A stretch of DNA of 64,000 bases, taken from the NCBI RefSeq assembly GCF_009649815.1, contig NZ_WJIC01000003.1, forward strand, positions 540,701 to 604,700, in the 5' to 3' direction. How positions within the stretch are numbered: position 1 is the first letter of the stretch; each line of letters starts with the position of its first letter. The DNA is from Nocardia sp. SYP-A9097 (GTDB lineage: Bacteria; Actinomycetota; Actinomycetes; Mycobacteriales; Mycobacteriaceae). Positions 8,756-18,727 of this stretch are shown here, one piece after another. The notes under the pieces were generated by a model that was not told the DNA's origin, made no database searches, and saw only the letters and a program-made list of their open reading frames with translations. The position numbers were made by a program, and so were the translations under genes.

Positions 8756-9669
8756 TGTCAGGGTTGTTCGCTGCTGCCACCTCGGCCACGGACAAGCGCG
8801 CGGCCTTCCGCGCCGGGCTTGCCTCCAATCGTATTCAGCGGTTTCCCGGGGCATTCAATCCCTTGGTGGCCAAGCTGATTCAGGAAATCGGCTTCGAAGG
8901 CGTCTACGTCTCAGGCGCTGTGCTCTCGGCGGATTTGGGGCTACCCGATATCGGATTGACCACGCTCACAGAGGTTTCCGGACGCGGACAGCAGATCGCC
9001 CGGGTCACCGACCTGCCCGTACTCATCGACGCCGATACCGGATTCGGTGAACCCATGAGCGCCGCCCGCACGGTCACTGTCATGGAGGACGCCGGAATCG
9101 CGGGGCTGCACCTGGAAGATCAGGTGAACCCGAAACGCTGCGGGCATCTCGACGGCAAGGCCGTGGTGCCGGTCGAGGAGATGGTGCGCCGCCTGCGTGC
9201 CGCCGTCTCCGCCCGCCGCGACCCGAATTTCATAATCTGCGCCCGCACCGACGCCGCCGGAATCGAGGGCATCGACGCGGCCATCGAACGCGCCAAAGCC
9301 TATGCCGACACCGGCGCGGACCTGATCTTCACCGAGGCGCTGAATACCATCGCCGACTTCGAGAAGTTCCGCGCGGCCGTCTCAATTCCCTTGCTGGCCA
9401 ATATGACCGAGTTCGGAAAGTCCGAACTGATCCCCGCGCACACCCTCGAAGAGATCGGCTACAACGCCGTCATCTATCCGGTCACACTGCTGCGCCTGGC
9501 CATGCACGCCGCCGAAACCGGGCTGCGGGAAATCCTGGCCACCGGCACCCAGGGCACGCTGCTCGACCGGATGCAGCATCGCAGCCGCCTCTACGAACTG
9601 CTGCGCTACGAGCGCTACAACGAATTCGACTCGGACATCTTCAATTTCACTCTGGGAAGGAACCAGTGA
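8755..9669 (+). CDS. prpB: 2-methylisocitrate lyase
   Basis: Cleaves 2-methylisocitrate to pyruvate and succinate, the last step of the methylcitrate cycle. The 304-aa length fits PrpB of the isocitrate lyase/PEP mutase superfamily. Seen in the sequence: the Mg-binding region LIDADTGFGEP, the catalytic cysteine motif NPKRCGHLDGK (KKCGH in relatives, here KRCGH), and IICARTDAAGIEG. It starts at the ATG overlapping the prpD stop (TGATG) and ends in the same arrangement with prpC, so the three genes are tightly coupled. Confidence 0.95.
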   Translation: MSGLFAAATSATDKRAAFRAGLASNRIQRFPGAFNPLVAKLIQEIGFEGVYVSGAVLSADLGLPDIGLTTLTEVSGRGQQIARVTDLPVLIDADTGFGEPMSAARTVTVMEDAGIAGLHLEDQVNPKRCGHLDGKAVVPVEEMVRRLRAAVSARRDPNFIICARTDAAGIEGIDAAIERAKAYADTGADLIFTEALNTIADFEKFRAAVSIPLLANMTEFGKSELIPAHTLEEIGYNAVIYPVTLLRLAMHAAETGLREILATGTQGTLLDRMQHRSRLYELLRYERYNEFDSDIFNFTLGRNQ

Positions 9670-10787
9670 TGACCGCGACACCGACTATCTACAAGGGTCT
9701 CGCCGGTGTTGTGGTCGATACCACCGCTATCTCCAAGGTGGTGCCGGAAACCAACTCGCTGACCTATCGCGGTTACGCGGTCCAGGATCTGGCGGCGAAC
9801 TGCAGCTTCGAACAGGTCGCGTATCTACTCTGGTACGGCGAACTACCTGGTGATGCCGAACTCGAGCGATTCTGCCTGTGGGAGAGGGCCGCTCGGCGCG
9901 CGGACCGGTCACTGCTGTCGCTGGTGACCAAGCTGCCGGAGAACTGCCATCCCATGGATGTGGTGCGCACCGCGATCAGCTACCTCGGTGCGGAGGATCC
10001 CGCCGAGGATGACAACTCACCGAAGGCCAACCGCGCCAAGGCACTTCGGATGATGGCGGTACTGCCCACCATTGTCGCCGCCGATCACCGACGACGCCAT
10101 GGGCTGGATCCCATTGCGCCACACTCGCATCTGGGGTTCGCGGAGAACTTTCTGAACATGTGCTTCGGGAAAGTGCCCGCACCGGAGCTGGTGAAGGCAT
10201 TCGAGGTGTCGCTGATTCTGTACGCGGAGCACAGTTTCAACGCCTCCACCTTCGCCGCGCGGGTGGTCACCTCCACGCTGTCCGATATCTACAGCGCGGT
10301 CACCGCCGCCATCGGGGCGCTCAAAGGATCGCTGCACGGGGGAGCGAACGAGGCTGTCATGCACGACATGATCGAGATCGGGGATCCGGCGCTCGCCGCA
10401 CAGTGGATGCGAAACAAGCTGGCGCACAAGGAGAAAGTGATGGGATTCGGGCACCGGGTGTACAAGAACGGTGACTCCCGGGTGCCGACCATGAAGGCCG
10501 CCTTCCTCGATATCGCCGCCGCCACCGGCGGGGCCGAATGGGTGCGCATGTACGAGATCCTCGAACGCACCATGATCGAGGCCACCGGGATCAAACCGAA
10601 TCTGGATTTCCCGACCGGGCCCGCCTACTACCTGCTGGGCTTCGACATCGAGGCGTTCACACCCATTTTCGTCATGAGTCGCATCACCGGCTGGACCGCG
10701 CACATTATCGAACAGGGCGAATCCAATTCACTCATCCGTCCGCTGAGCGAATACGTCGGCGTGCCACAGCGTTCCGTCGTCGCCTGA
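9669..10787 (+). CDS. prpC: 2-methylcitrate synthase / citrate synthase
   Basis: Condenses propionyl-CoA with oxaloacetate to 2-methylcitrate, the first step of the cycle. About 372 aa, the normal size of the short type citrate synthases. Motifs: SLHGGANEAVM with the first catalytic His region, the signature GFGHRVYKNGDSR, and the catalytic Asp region LDFPTGPAYYLLGF. Start ATG 9669 repeats the TGATG overlap seen at prpD/prpB; a GTG three bases earlier (9666) is an equal alternative. Sequence alone does not exclude citrate synthase activity, but position in the prp operon makes methylcitrate synthase the main role. Nothing terminator-like is evident just after it. Confidence 0.93.
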   Translation: MTATPTIYKGLAGVVVDTTAISKVVPETNSLTYRGYAVQDLAANCSFEQVAYLLWYGELPGDAELERFCLWERAARRADRSLLSLVTKLPENCHPMDVVRTAISYLGAEDPAEDDNSPKANRAKALRMMAVLPTIVAADHRRRHGLDPIAPHSHLGFAENFLNMCFGKVPAPELVKAFEVSLILYAEHSFNASTFAARVVTSTLSDIYSAVTAAIGALKGSLHGGANEAVMHDMIEIGDPALAAQWMRNKLAHKEKVMGFGHRVYKNGDSRVPTMKAAFLDIAAATGGAEWVRMYEILERTMIEATGIKPNLDFPTGPAYYLLGFDIEAFTPIFVMSRITGWTAHIIEQGESNSLIRPLSEYVGVPQRSVVA

Positions 10788-10874
10788 CCGCGAGCACGGG
10801 CCGCCCTCGACCCGCGCGCCTACGGTTTCGTATCGTTGAGAAACCATGGCTCCCACTTCAGAACCCACCGCGGC

Positions 10875-11444
10875 ATGAGCGCGGTCACCCGGCTCACGCT
10901 CATCACGCACGCGATCACCGATGCCGTCCAAGGTGCGCGATTCCCGGTCGACGAGCCGCTCAACGCGCTCGGCGGCCGGACCATCGCGAAGGTCGGCTCC
11001 CTGCTCGGAGCCGACCACACCGTTATTCGGCACGCCCCGGAGACCCGCACCCGCGAAACAGCCGCCGCGCTCGGGCTGACCGCCCAACCCGAGGAAGCGC
11101 TCCGCGATATCGACCACGGCGACTGGGCGGGGCGGACCATGGACTCGCTGCCCGCCGAAGAGTTGATGAGCTGGCTCACCGATCCCACCCATCGGTCACA
11201 CGGCGGTGAATCCATCACCGACCTTATCGACCGCGTCCGCGGCTGGCTCGGCGACCTGGCCGGAAGCGGTCAGCACATCACCGCCATCACCCATCCCGCG
11301 ATTGTTCGCGCCGGCGTGGTGTGCACTCTCGACGCACCCGCACAAGCCTTCTGGCGCATAGACATTCCGCCGCTGACCGCCACCACGCTGCATTATCGGG
11401 TGCCCGCGTGGACGCTTCGGACAACCGCCAGCGCCCTCGGCTGA
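10875..11444 (+). CDS. Histidine phosphatase superfamily protein with altered first Arg
   Basis: Phosphoglycerate-mutase-like fold, 189 aa. The N-terminal catalytic block, normally RHGE/RHAE, reads LITHAIT: the catalytic His is kept but the preceding Arg is Thr. Later blocks are regular: VIRHAPETRTRETAAALGL, DIDHGDWAGRTMDSLP, HGGES, and the second His in AITHPAIVRA. ATG 10875 is preferred over TTG 10836 on family grounds; no clear Shine-Dalgarno is seen, so translation may be leaderless. It lies between prpC and the cobalamin riboswitch. I recall similar proteins near cobalt/cobalamin genes in actinobacteria, which would suit this place, but the substrate is unknown. Confidence 0.8.
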   Translation: MSAVTRLTLITHAITDAVQGARFPVDEPLNALGGRTIAKVGSLLGADHTVIRHAPETRTRETAAALGLTAQPEEALRDIDHGDWAGRTMDSLPAEELMSWLTDPTHRSHGGESITDLIDRVRGWLGDLAGSGQHITAITHPAIVRAGVVCTLDAPAQAFWRIDIPPLTATTLHYRVPAWTLRTTASALG

Positions 11445-11549
11445 GTCTCAGCATGCGGGCAGGTGGCAGCGCCCGGCCGCGCGCCCGGCTATTCTGTTCG
11501 GGCAGCTGGTTCGCTGACGATGCGGCATACGGAGCCCCCAACCCATCGT

Positions 11550-11750
11550 GAGCGTCGAAACCTGTCCGGTGATTTTGCCGGCACGGGCGAGAGGGAACCC
11601 GGTGAAAATCCGGACTGTCCCGCAGCGGTAAATGGGAACGACGGCACACCGGGCACCACCCGGGAAGCAGCCGTCGGACCAGCCCCGGCCGGGTGCGCCG
11701 GGGTCGACCTGGAGCCGGGTCGATGCCCATGAGTCCGAAAACCTGCCGGT
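11550..11750 (+). promoter_or_regulatory. Cobalamin (AdoCbl-type) riboswitch upstream of metF
   Basis: The conserved core is read directly: gagggaacccggtgaaaat, ccggactg and tcccgcagcggtaa at 11591-11631, followed by the 3' B12 box gagtccgaaaacctgcc at 11731-11747, which fits the rAGYCMGgAgaCCkGCc consensus. Variable helices lie between. Outer limits are approximate. A possible -10 element tattct is at 11490-11495. Binding of coenzyme B12 normally switches the downstream gene off; the only candidates are metF and the zinc-ribbon gene after it. Confidence 0.9.
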
Positions 11751-11752
11751 TG

Positions 11753-11775
11753 CGCCGGATACGCCGTATCCGGCG
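11753..11775 (+). other. Expression-platform hairpin after the B12 box
   Basis: A 10-bp perfect stem, cgccggatac (11753-11762) with gtatccggcg (11766-11775), closes on a 3-nt loop 5 bp after the B12 box. It has no U-run, so it may be a terminator of the actinobacterial no-U type or part of an alternative fold. It lies about 125 bp before the metF start. Confidence 0.6.
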
Positions 11776-11900
11776 GTCGCCGCCTCGTGGATCGGGCGGA
11801 ACGCCGAGTGGACCCGGGCACGGGAAGATGCTTCGAGGGCTCCATCGGCGTTCGCCGGTCATAGGTGCCGACCATCGTCCACCAACCATGGAATTCACCG

Positions 11901-12899
11901 ATGCTGAACCCAGACAACACCTTTGGCTCCCCACACCAACGCACCCGCATCTCGCCGATCACCTCCGGCGTCCCGTCGGTCGTGAAAAGCCTGCGCTCGC
12001 ACTCCGGCCCGCGCGTTCCCTTCTCCGTGGAATTCAATCCACCCCGCGACGCCGCCGGCGAAGCCCGACTCTGGCGCGCCGTCCGCGAATTCGAACGCAT
12101 GCACCCGGCCTTCGTCTCCATGACCTACGGCGCCGGCGGCTCCACCAAGGACCGCACCGCGCGCATCACCGGACAACTCGCCCGGGAAACCACGCTCCTG
12201 CCGGTCGCCCACCTGACCGCCGTCGGCCACAGCACCGCCGAACTGCGCTCCCTCGTCGGCTCCTACGCCGACTACGGAATCCGCAATATCCTCGTCCTGC
12301 GCGGCGACCCGCCCGGCGACCCCCTCGGCCCCTGGCACAAACACCCCCAAGGCGTCGAATACGCCGACGAACTCGTCCGCATGGTCCGCGACCTCGGCGA
12401 CTTCAACGTAGGCGTGGCCTCCTTCCCCCAAGGCCACCCCCGCTCACCCGACCTGGCCACCGACACCGCGTTCCTGGCCGCGAAACTCCGTGCCGGAGCG
12501 GACTATTCGATCACCCAGATGTTCTTCGACGTAGACGAATACCTCCGCCTACGCGATCGCATCATGGCCTTCGATCCGATCGAGGGCGCGAAACCCATAA
12601 TCCCCGAACTGATGCCCATCACCTCACTGCGCACGGTCGCCCGGGCCGAAGAACTCAGCGGCCGCCCCCTCCCACCACAGGTCCTGCAGCGCCTCCACCG
12701 CGCCGCCGGAAACGGCCCCGAAGAAAACCAAGCCGCCATCCGCGAAGCCGGAATAGAAATCGCCACCGAAATGGCCCAACGCCTCATCGCCGAAGGCGCC
12801 CCCTGCCTCCACTTCATCACCCTAAACTTCGCCAAAGCCACCCGAGAAGTTCTCGACAACCTCGGCTACCAAGCCACAGCCACCCCCCTCAGCGCATAA
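11901..12899 (+). CDS. metF: Methylenetetrahydrofolate reductase
   Basis: Reduces 5,10-methylene-THF to 5-methyl-THF, the methyl donor for methionine synthesis; cytosolic FAD enzyme. Of 332 residues the TIM-barrel motifs are clear: catalytic Glu in FSVEFNPPRD, SMTYGAGGSTKDRT, FAD-contacting NILVLRGDPPGD, and ITQMFFDVDEY. ATG 11901 is preferred; GTG 11865 in frame would add 12 residues. Neither has a strong ribosome site. The gene sits behind a cobalamin riboswitch, so its expression should fall when B12 is plentiful. That control is well known for metE but uncommon for metF. The next gene begins 17 bp after its stop and is probably cotranscribed. Confidence 0.93.
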   Translation: MLNPDNTFGSPHQRTRISPITSGVPSVVKSLRSHSGPRVPFSVEFNPPRDAAGEARLWRAVREFERMHPAFVSMTYGAGGSTKDRTARITGQLARETTLLPVAHLTAVGHSTAELRSLVGSYADYGIRNILVLRGDPPGDPLGPWHKHPQGVEYADELVRMVRDLGDFNVGVASFPQGHPRSPDLATDTAFLAAKLRAGADYSITQMFFDVDEYLRLRDRIMAFDPIEGAKPIIPELMPITSLRTVARAEELSGRPLPPQVLQRLHRAAGNGPEENQAAIREAGIEIATEMAQRLIAEGAPCLHFITLNFAKATREVLDNLGYQATATPLSA

Positions 12900-12915
12900 G
12901 CCCGAGGGCACGACC

Positions 12916-13452
12916 GTGGAGTCCGACGCGAACCGTCCTATCCGACAACGGGATTGGGCAAAGGTACTGCTCGCCTTCGCGGGCGAGGTACTTGTGGTGT
13001 GCTCACGGTGTGGAGGTCGGGCCAGGAATATGCGTCGACCCGACCTCCCCGCGGCCCAGCATTGGAATCAGCATCTCGACGAACCACGCAGACTGGTGTG
13101 CGCCGAGTGTGGAGCGACCCACGACTGGGTCCACCCGGCCGGTGAATCCATGCCACGAAGCTTCGCCCGCGGCGGTGGCGTCACGGACCTGCATTTCGAC
13201 CGGCCACTCTGGCTACAAACCCGCTGCACCGGACACGTGCTGTGGGCCCTCAACATCGAGCACGTCGACCAACTCGCAGCCGACATCGGTGCATCCCCCC
13301 GCAGCGACCGCCCGTCAAGCCACATGTTCACCGTTCTACCCACATGGATGAAGCACGCAGCCAACCGCACCGACATCCTGATCGCCCTCGGCCGACTGCG
13401 CCTGCTCGCCGACCGATCATCACCAGCCGATCGATCCGACGCCGCCTACTGA
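12916..13452 (+). CDS. Hypothetical protein with zinc-ribbon cysteines
   Basis: Protein of 178 aa, function not recognised. Two CxxC pairs, CSRCGG (about residue 29) and CAECGATH (about residue 61), are spaced as in a zinc ribbon with a DLPAAQHW linker. The remainder, including LWLQTRCTGHVLWALN and a C-terminal LPTWMKHAANRTDILIALGRLR, resembles a conserved actinobacterial protein sometimes named TFIIB-type zinc ribbon-containing. Start GTG 12916 follows metF by 17 bp, so it may be under the same riboswitch. It is convergent with the acyl carrier protein gene, 25 bp away. Confidence 0.75.
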   Translation: MESDANRPIRQRDWAKVLLAFAGEVLVVCSRCGGRARNMRRPDLPAAQHWNQHLDEPRRLVCAECGATHDWVHPAGESMPRSFARGGGVTDLHFDRPLWLQTRCTGHVLWALNIEHVDQLAADIGASPRSDRPSSHMFTVLPTWMKHAANRTDILIALGRLRLLADRSSPADRSDAAY

Positions 13453-13477
13453 GGGCGGGCGCGGGGGCCGGCGGGCA

Positions 13478-13783
13478 TTACTCGGCCGCGTCCTCGGTGT
13501 ACTTGGACTTCAATTCCGCTGCGAGGTCGGCGTTTTCGAGCTCCATCTGCTGGACGTAGGCGACGGCGTCGCCGACGGTGCGGAGGTTGCCGAGGTCCTC
13601 GTCGGGGATTTTGACGCTGTACTTGTCTTCGAGTTGGACGGCGATCTCGACCAGGGAGAGGGAGTCGATGTCCAGGTCTTCCACGAAGGACTTCTCGATG
13701 GTGACCTCGGTGGCCTCGATGCCGGTGACCTCCTCGATGATTTCGGCAATGCCGGCGATGATCGTTTCCTGAGTGGTAGTCAC
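13478..13783 (-). CDS. acpM: Acyl carrier protein, AcpM-like
   Basis: Carrier of growing fatty/meromycolic acyl chains on a 4'-phosphopantetheine arm in FAS II. 101 aa: a normal ACP core with the attachment motif EDLDIDSLSLVEIAV (Ser about residue 41), followed by an acidic/lysine tail (AELKSKYTEDAAE) that ordinary 78-aa ACPs lack and mycobacterial AcpM (115 aa) has. Unlike AcpM it is not next to kasA/kasB or fabD here: neighbours are the metF group and an acyl-CoA dehydrogenase. It may be a second ACP serving a specialised lipid; the symbol is by resemblance only. Confidence 0.85.
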   Translation of the reverse strand: MTTTQETIIAGIAEIIEEVTGIEATEVTIEKSFVEDLDIDSLSLVEIAVQLEDKYSVKIPDEDLGNLRTVGDAVAYVQQMELENADLAAELKSKYTEDAAE

Positions 13784-14036
13784 AAATCTGCCCTTCTCGA
13801 TGAAGCTGAATGTCCGGTGGTGGACACGCGGTGTTCGGGTGGATCGCCTTCGGCATCTCCGCTGGTGACCCGGTCAAATTGGTTGCGGTTCAATCGTTTT
13901 GCGCTATTCGACGCTCACAACATATACAGTCGGGTTGATGCCGGAAGATGGCGATCCGGCACAACCTGCGGACGCCGGTTTGTGGGAATCCCCCAATGAC
14001 ACCTCCCGGGCCGGGGGCGACTTCACCACTTCGACC

Positions 14037-15230
14037 TCAGGAGCGGTGGGTAGGCAAACCGAGGACCTGATGAGCAATGTGGTTGAGGGCGAATTCATTG
14101 CTGACCGGGCCGGAGCGGGACAATCGGGCGTCGAGGTAGATGTCGATCAAACCCTCCCGTTCGTCCCACGCTGTAGCGCCGAGTACTTGCATCGCGTGGT
14201 CGGCGGAGTCGAATGCGAGGTCGGCGGCGAGTAGTTTCGCGATGTTGATGTCGCCCGCGATGGTGTCGGCGTCGGCGCCCGCATCGATGCGGGTCGCGGT
14301 GCGGTAGACCAGCAATCGCACCGCGGCCGAGCGCGCGTGCAGGCTGGCCAGGGGGTGTGCGATCGACTGTTCGGCGCCGATGGGGCTCTTGCCGGAGATG
14401 ACTCGATCCTTGGCGCGGGCAATGGCGCGGGTGAGGCTGTACGCAGCGGTACCGGTGCAGACCGCGGCGGTGAGTACCCGCTCGACGTGGGTGAACGGCC
14501 ACATGGTGAGTAGCCCCTGTCCCTCGGTGCCGACGAGCGCATCGGCCGCGACCGCGACATTGTCGAATTCCAGTTGGAATTGACGCACTCCTTCGCGGTA
14601 GCGCATGGGGACTTCGGTGATCGTCGTACCCGATGCGTGCGGATCGACGAGCACCGTCGTGTAGCCGGCGGAACGGTCGGTGCGGTCCGCTCGCCCGAAC
14701 ACCAGTACCCGATCGGCGAGATCCACTCCGGAGGTAATCCGTTTGAGGCCGTTGACGACGAAATGGTCACCAGCGCGACGGATCTCGGTTTCGACGCCGA
14801 ACATGTTGTGTCCGGTACTCGGTTCGGTCGCCGCCATCGCCAGATGTGTCGATCCGGCGTACACGCGAGGGAGCCAAGTCTGCCGCGCCGATTCCGGGCC
14901 GACCGCTTCGATCGCGTGGGCGATAGCGGCGGACAGCACCGGCATCCAGAGCACGATTCCCTGTTCGGCGAATGCCTCCAGCACGAGCGCGGTCCCGAGC
15001 AGGTCGCTGCCGCGATCGCCGGCTCGCCCCGGTCGCCGGAGATCGGTCCAGCCGTGATCGAGAAACGTTGTCCACAGCTCGGGGTGGATTTCGCTGTGAT
15101 CGATCAGATGTTGCCGGATATCTACCGCCCGCGGCGCGAAGTCGGCCGCGACTTGCTGGGCTTCGGCCTGGAGGCGGCTGTGTTCGGTGGATAGTTCGAA
15201 CGAATTACCGCTGGACACAACGGATTTCAT
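14037..15230 (-). CDS. Acyl-CoA dehydrogenase family protein
   Basis: FAD-dependent dehydrogenase of about 397 aa, expected to introduce an alpha-beta double bond in an acyl-CoA. Family features: AATEPSTGHNMFGVETEIRR (FAD/substrate region, relative of MTEP..GSD), FVVNGLKRITSG, VDPHASGTTI, GLLTMWPFTHVERVLTAA, and the C-terminal AMQVLGATAWDE...IYLDARL. I cannot place the catalytic Glu with confidence; the segment before YLDAR is DEREGLI, a slightly shifted version of the usual EYP motif. ATG 15230 has aggag at ideal spacing. It is divergent from a TetR gene with a 26-bp near-palindrome between them, so it is probably that repressor's target. Substrate unknown. Confidence 0.88.
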   Translation of the reverse strand: MKSVVSSGNSFELSTEHSRLQAEAQQVAADFAPRAVDIRQHLIDHSEIHPELWTTFLDHGWTDLRRPGRAGDRGSDLLGTALVLEAFAEQGIVLWMPVLSAAIAHAIEAVGPESARQTWLPRVYAGSTHLAMAATEPSTGHNMFGVETEIRRAGDHFVVNGLKRITSGVDLADRVLVFGRADRTDRSAGYTTVLVDPHASGTTITEVPMRYREGVRQFQLEFDNVAVAADALVGTEGQGLLTMWPFTHVERVLTAAVCTGTAAYSLTRAIARAKDRVISGKSPIGAEQSIAHPLASLHARSAAVRLLVYRTATRIDAGADADTIAGDINIAKLLAADLAFDSADHAMQVLGATAWDEREGLIDIYLDARLSRSGPVSNEFALNHIAHQVLGLPTHRS

Positions 15231-15270
15231 CGGTTCTCCTGATTCTCGGCGCGCACAGGGACGCCAAAGT

Positions 15271-15296
15271 AGAGTAACACTCCGGAGTGATACTCT
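15271..15296. promoter_or_regulatory. 26-bp palindromic operator between acyl-CoA dehydrogenase and TetR genes
   Basis: The left half agagtaacactcc and right half ggagtgatactct are complementary except for one pair. The site ends 7 bp before the TetR ATG (15304) and lies 40 bp before the acyl-CoA dehydrogenase start. Symmetry, size and position in a divergent gap all fit the operator of the adjacent TetR protein, controlling both directions. Confidence 0.75.
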
Positions 15297-15303
15297 GTCG
15301 AGC

Positions 15304-16002
15304 ATGGGAGTTCGCGATCGAGTTCTGCAGGCGGCGCTGGACTGTTTCAGCGATGAGGGGTACGAGCGCACGACGATTGCCCGGATTCGAGAGCGCAGCG
15401 CAGTGTCGAACGGTGCGCTGTTCCATCATTTTTCGAGCAAGGATGCGATCGCGGGCGCCCTGTATGTGGATTCGATCCAGTCGATCCATGATGGCTACCG
15501 CAGGGTGCTCGCCGCTGGGCCCACGACACTCGCAGATGTCGTCGGTGGCCTGATACGACATCAACTGTCGTGGATCGAAGCCAATGTCGCCCGTGCTCGA
15601 TTTCTCTACTCGCAGGGTCGACTCGACTGGTCGACCGACGGTGGCACCCGACTGCGGTCGATGAACGATGACATTGCCGATGCGTATCGGGAGTGGTTGG
15701 CCCCGTTGATTACTCGCGGCGAGGTTCGAGATCTGCCGATGGCCGTCATGGTCGCCGTCATCACCGGACCCGCGCACGCTCTGGCCGGGCAGTGGCTGGC
15801 CGGCCAACTCCCGGGCTCGTTGATCGACCACGCCGAGGAGTTGAGCGATGCCGCGGTGCGGGGTCTGGGAGGGAATCCATCGGAGCCGGCCGGACACACT
15901 CCCCGGCACGTCGAAGGTCGGGTCAGGGTGCAACTGCTCGATGCCGACGGTGCCGTGCTGGCTGAGACCGAAGTCACCAGCCTGAATTCCCGCGCGCACT
16001 GA
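15304..16002 (+). CDS. TetR-family repressor
   Basis: 232 aa with the TetR helix-turn-helix at residues about 15-50 (CFSDEGYERTTIARIRERSAVSNGALFHHFSSKD) and a helical ligand domain; the last 40 residues are a charged extension. ATG 15304 is chosen over upstream in-frame starts because translation from 15187 would cross the operator and the divergent promoter. No Shine-Dalgarno is seen and the operator ends 7 bp upstream, so the mRNA may be leaderless. It likely represses itself and the divergent acyl-CoA dehydrogenase, with an acyl-CoA or related ligand as inducer (inference). Confidence 0.9.
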   Translation: MGVRDRVLQAALDCFSDEGYERTTIARIRERSAVSNGALFHHFSSKDAIAGALYVDSIQSIHDGYRRVLAAGPTTLADVVGGLIRHQLSWIEANVARARFLYSQGRLDWSTDGGTRLRSMNDDIADAYREWLAPLITRGEVRDLPMAVMVAVITGPAHALAGQWLAGQLPGSLIDHAEELSDAAVRGLGGNPSEPAGHTPRHVEGRVRVQLLDADGAVLAETEVTSLNSRAH

Positions 16003-16272
16003 GCGCCGCATCGTCCCGGCCCCGGTCGCGATGAATCACACCCGCAACCGTCCATGACCACGCGGAACAGGCGCTGACAGATGTTTCCGCGGACGCCTGC
16101 GGGAGCCGTTCGGGGTATGACGCAGGTAACGGACGCCGTCTGTGCGGTAACCGCAGGTATGCTCGATTCGGTTAACGGCGATGGCGGCGGTAAAATCAAT
16201 ACTTCTTGTGTGTCGTGATGACCCGCAATCGAGTAGCTATCCGCCAGCACACCATCGCACGAGGAGACGTTT

Positions 16273-17904
<1,632 letters not shown>

Positions 17905-17916
17905 GCCGACACCGAA

Positions 17917-17946
17917 GGCACTGACTGCCCATTGGCAGTCAGTGCC
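17917..17946 (+). terminator. Terminator of the ABC-F gene
   Basis: Perfect 13-bp stem, ggcactgactgcc (17917-17929) with ggcagtcagtgcc (17934-17946), around a catt loop, 13 bp after the stop codon. The tail gttct is only weakly U-rich, as is common in actinobacteria. Confidence 0.85.
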
Positions 17947-17972
17947 GTTCTGCCAGTAGCTCTTTCAGCTGG

Positions 17973-18198
17973 TCATGCGGGAGACAAGTGGTCCGGCAGG
18001 ATCGCGGTCACCTCCGTGCGCACCGGACCCGCGCCGCGCCCCAGCGGCCCTTCTCCCGCGATGAGCGTGCGGTAACCGACCTCGACCCCCCGGAATATCG
18101 GTAATCGCGTTCCACGGCCCCGGGCGGCCCGGCAGTTCGATACCCAGGCCCCGCGCACGCGGGCGACCATCGGGTGAAAACGCCTGCGGGTCGGGCAT
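17973..18198 (-). pseudogene. N-terminal fragment of a P1-family (DmpA-like) peptidase, frameshifted
   Basis: Reading from ATG 18198 gives RARGLGIELPGRPGPWNAITDIPG, which is the N-terminus of P1-family aminopeptidases (DmpA type: LGIPFDGTPGPLNAITDVPGVEVGH). The homology then continues in another frame as GVEVGYRTLIAGEGPLGRGAGPVRTEVTAILP. So one frameshift follows DIPG, and only about 65 of some 350 residues remain before the ABC-F terminator. No active enzyme can be made. (Quotations here are family comparison; the first run is at 18060-18170.). Confidence 0.7.
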
Positions 18199-18235
18199 CT
18201 ACAGCTCCGTCGGCGGCGTGACGATGTCGGGGCAA

Positions 18236-18727
18236 CAGTTGGCAGTACGCGCATGGGAGCAGATCAGCTGGGCGGCACGGGCTTTGGTCATGGTCCGGTT
18301 GCCGCCCATGATAGGCAGCCTGTGGGTCTCCGCGCGCTCGGTGAAGAACCGGTCACTGGCCTCGCGATGCATGTTGATCATCGCGACGGGTGTCGGATTG
18401 ATCCTGGTTTACCTGTTTGTCGCGATCTCGGGGCCGCGGGTGCAACGCGAATCGCCTACGGGGACCTACCGAATGCCGCTGTGGCCGCTACCGCCTCTGC
18501 TGGTGATCGGCGTAATGGTTTATGCGGCTTGCGGTTTGGGTCGCGATTCGGTCTCGCAGCTGGTCGTGGCCGCGGGCACCCTGGGGCTCGGAATCGTCTG
18601 CTACCTGATCTTTCCGCGCCCGCGGGCGGGCCGATGGGTGCTGCCCGAACCGATTTCCGGGCCTCGAGGTGACTCCGATCACAATGATTCATTGATCACA
18701 GCCGTCCGAGTCTCTAACCTGGAATGA
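18236..18727 (+). pseudogene. Membrane protein fragment, possibly the C-terminus of an APC-type permease
   Basis: The open frame has three hydrophobic stretches from ATG 18371: MLIIATGVGLILVYLFVAI, LPPLLVIGVMVYAACGL and QLVVAAGTLGLGIVCYLIF, followed by PRPRAGRWVLPEP. This looks like the last helices of an amino acid/polyamine permease, families often encoded beside P1 peptidases. The N-terminal part of a transporter is missing and no ribosome site precedes the frame. A small intact membrane protein of 118 aa from 18371 is the alternative. Identification is tentative. Confidence 0.4.

Noticed and set aside
18199..18381. 60-codon minus frame (begins MINMHREASD) next to the peptidase remnant
   Set aside because: It overlaps the permease-like fragment on the other strand and I cannot match it to a family.
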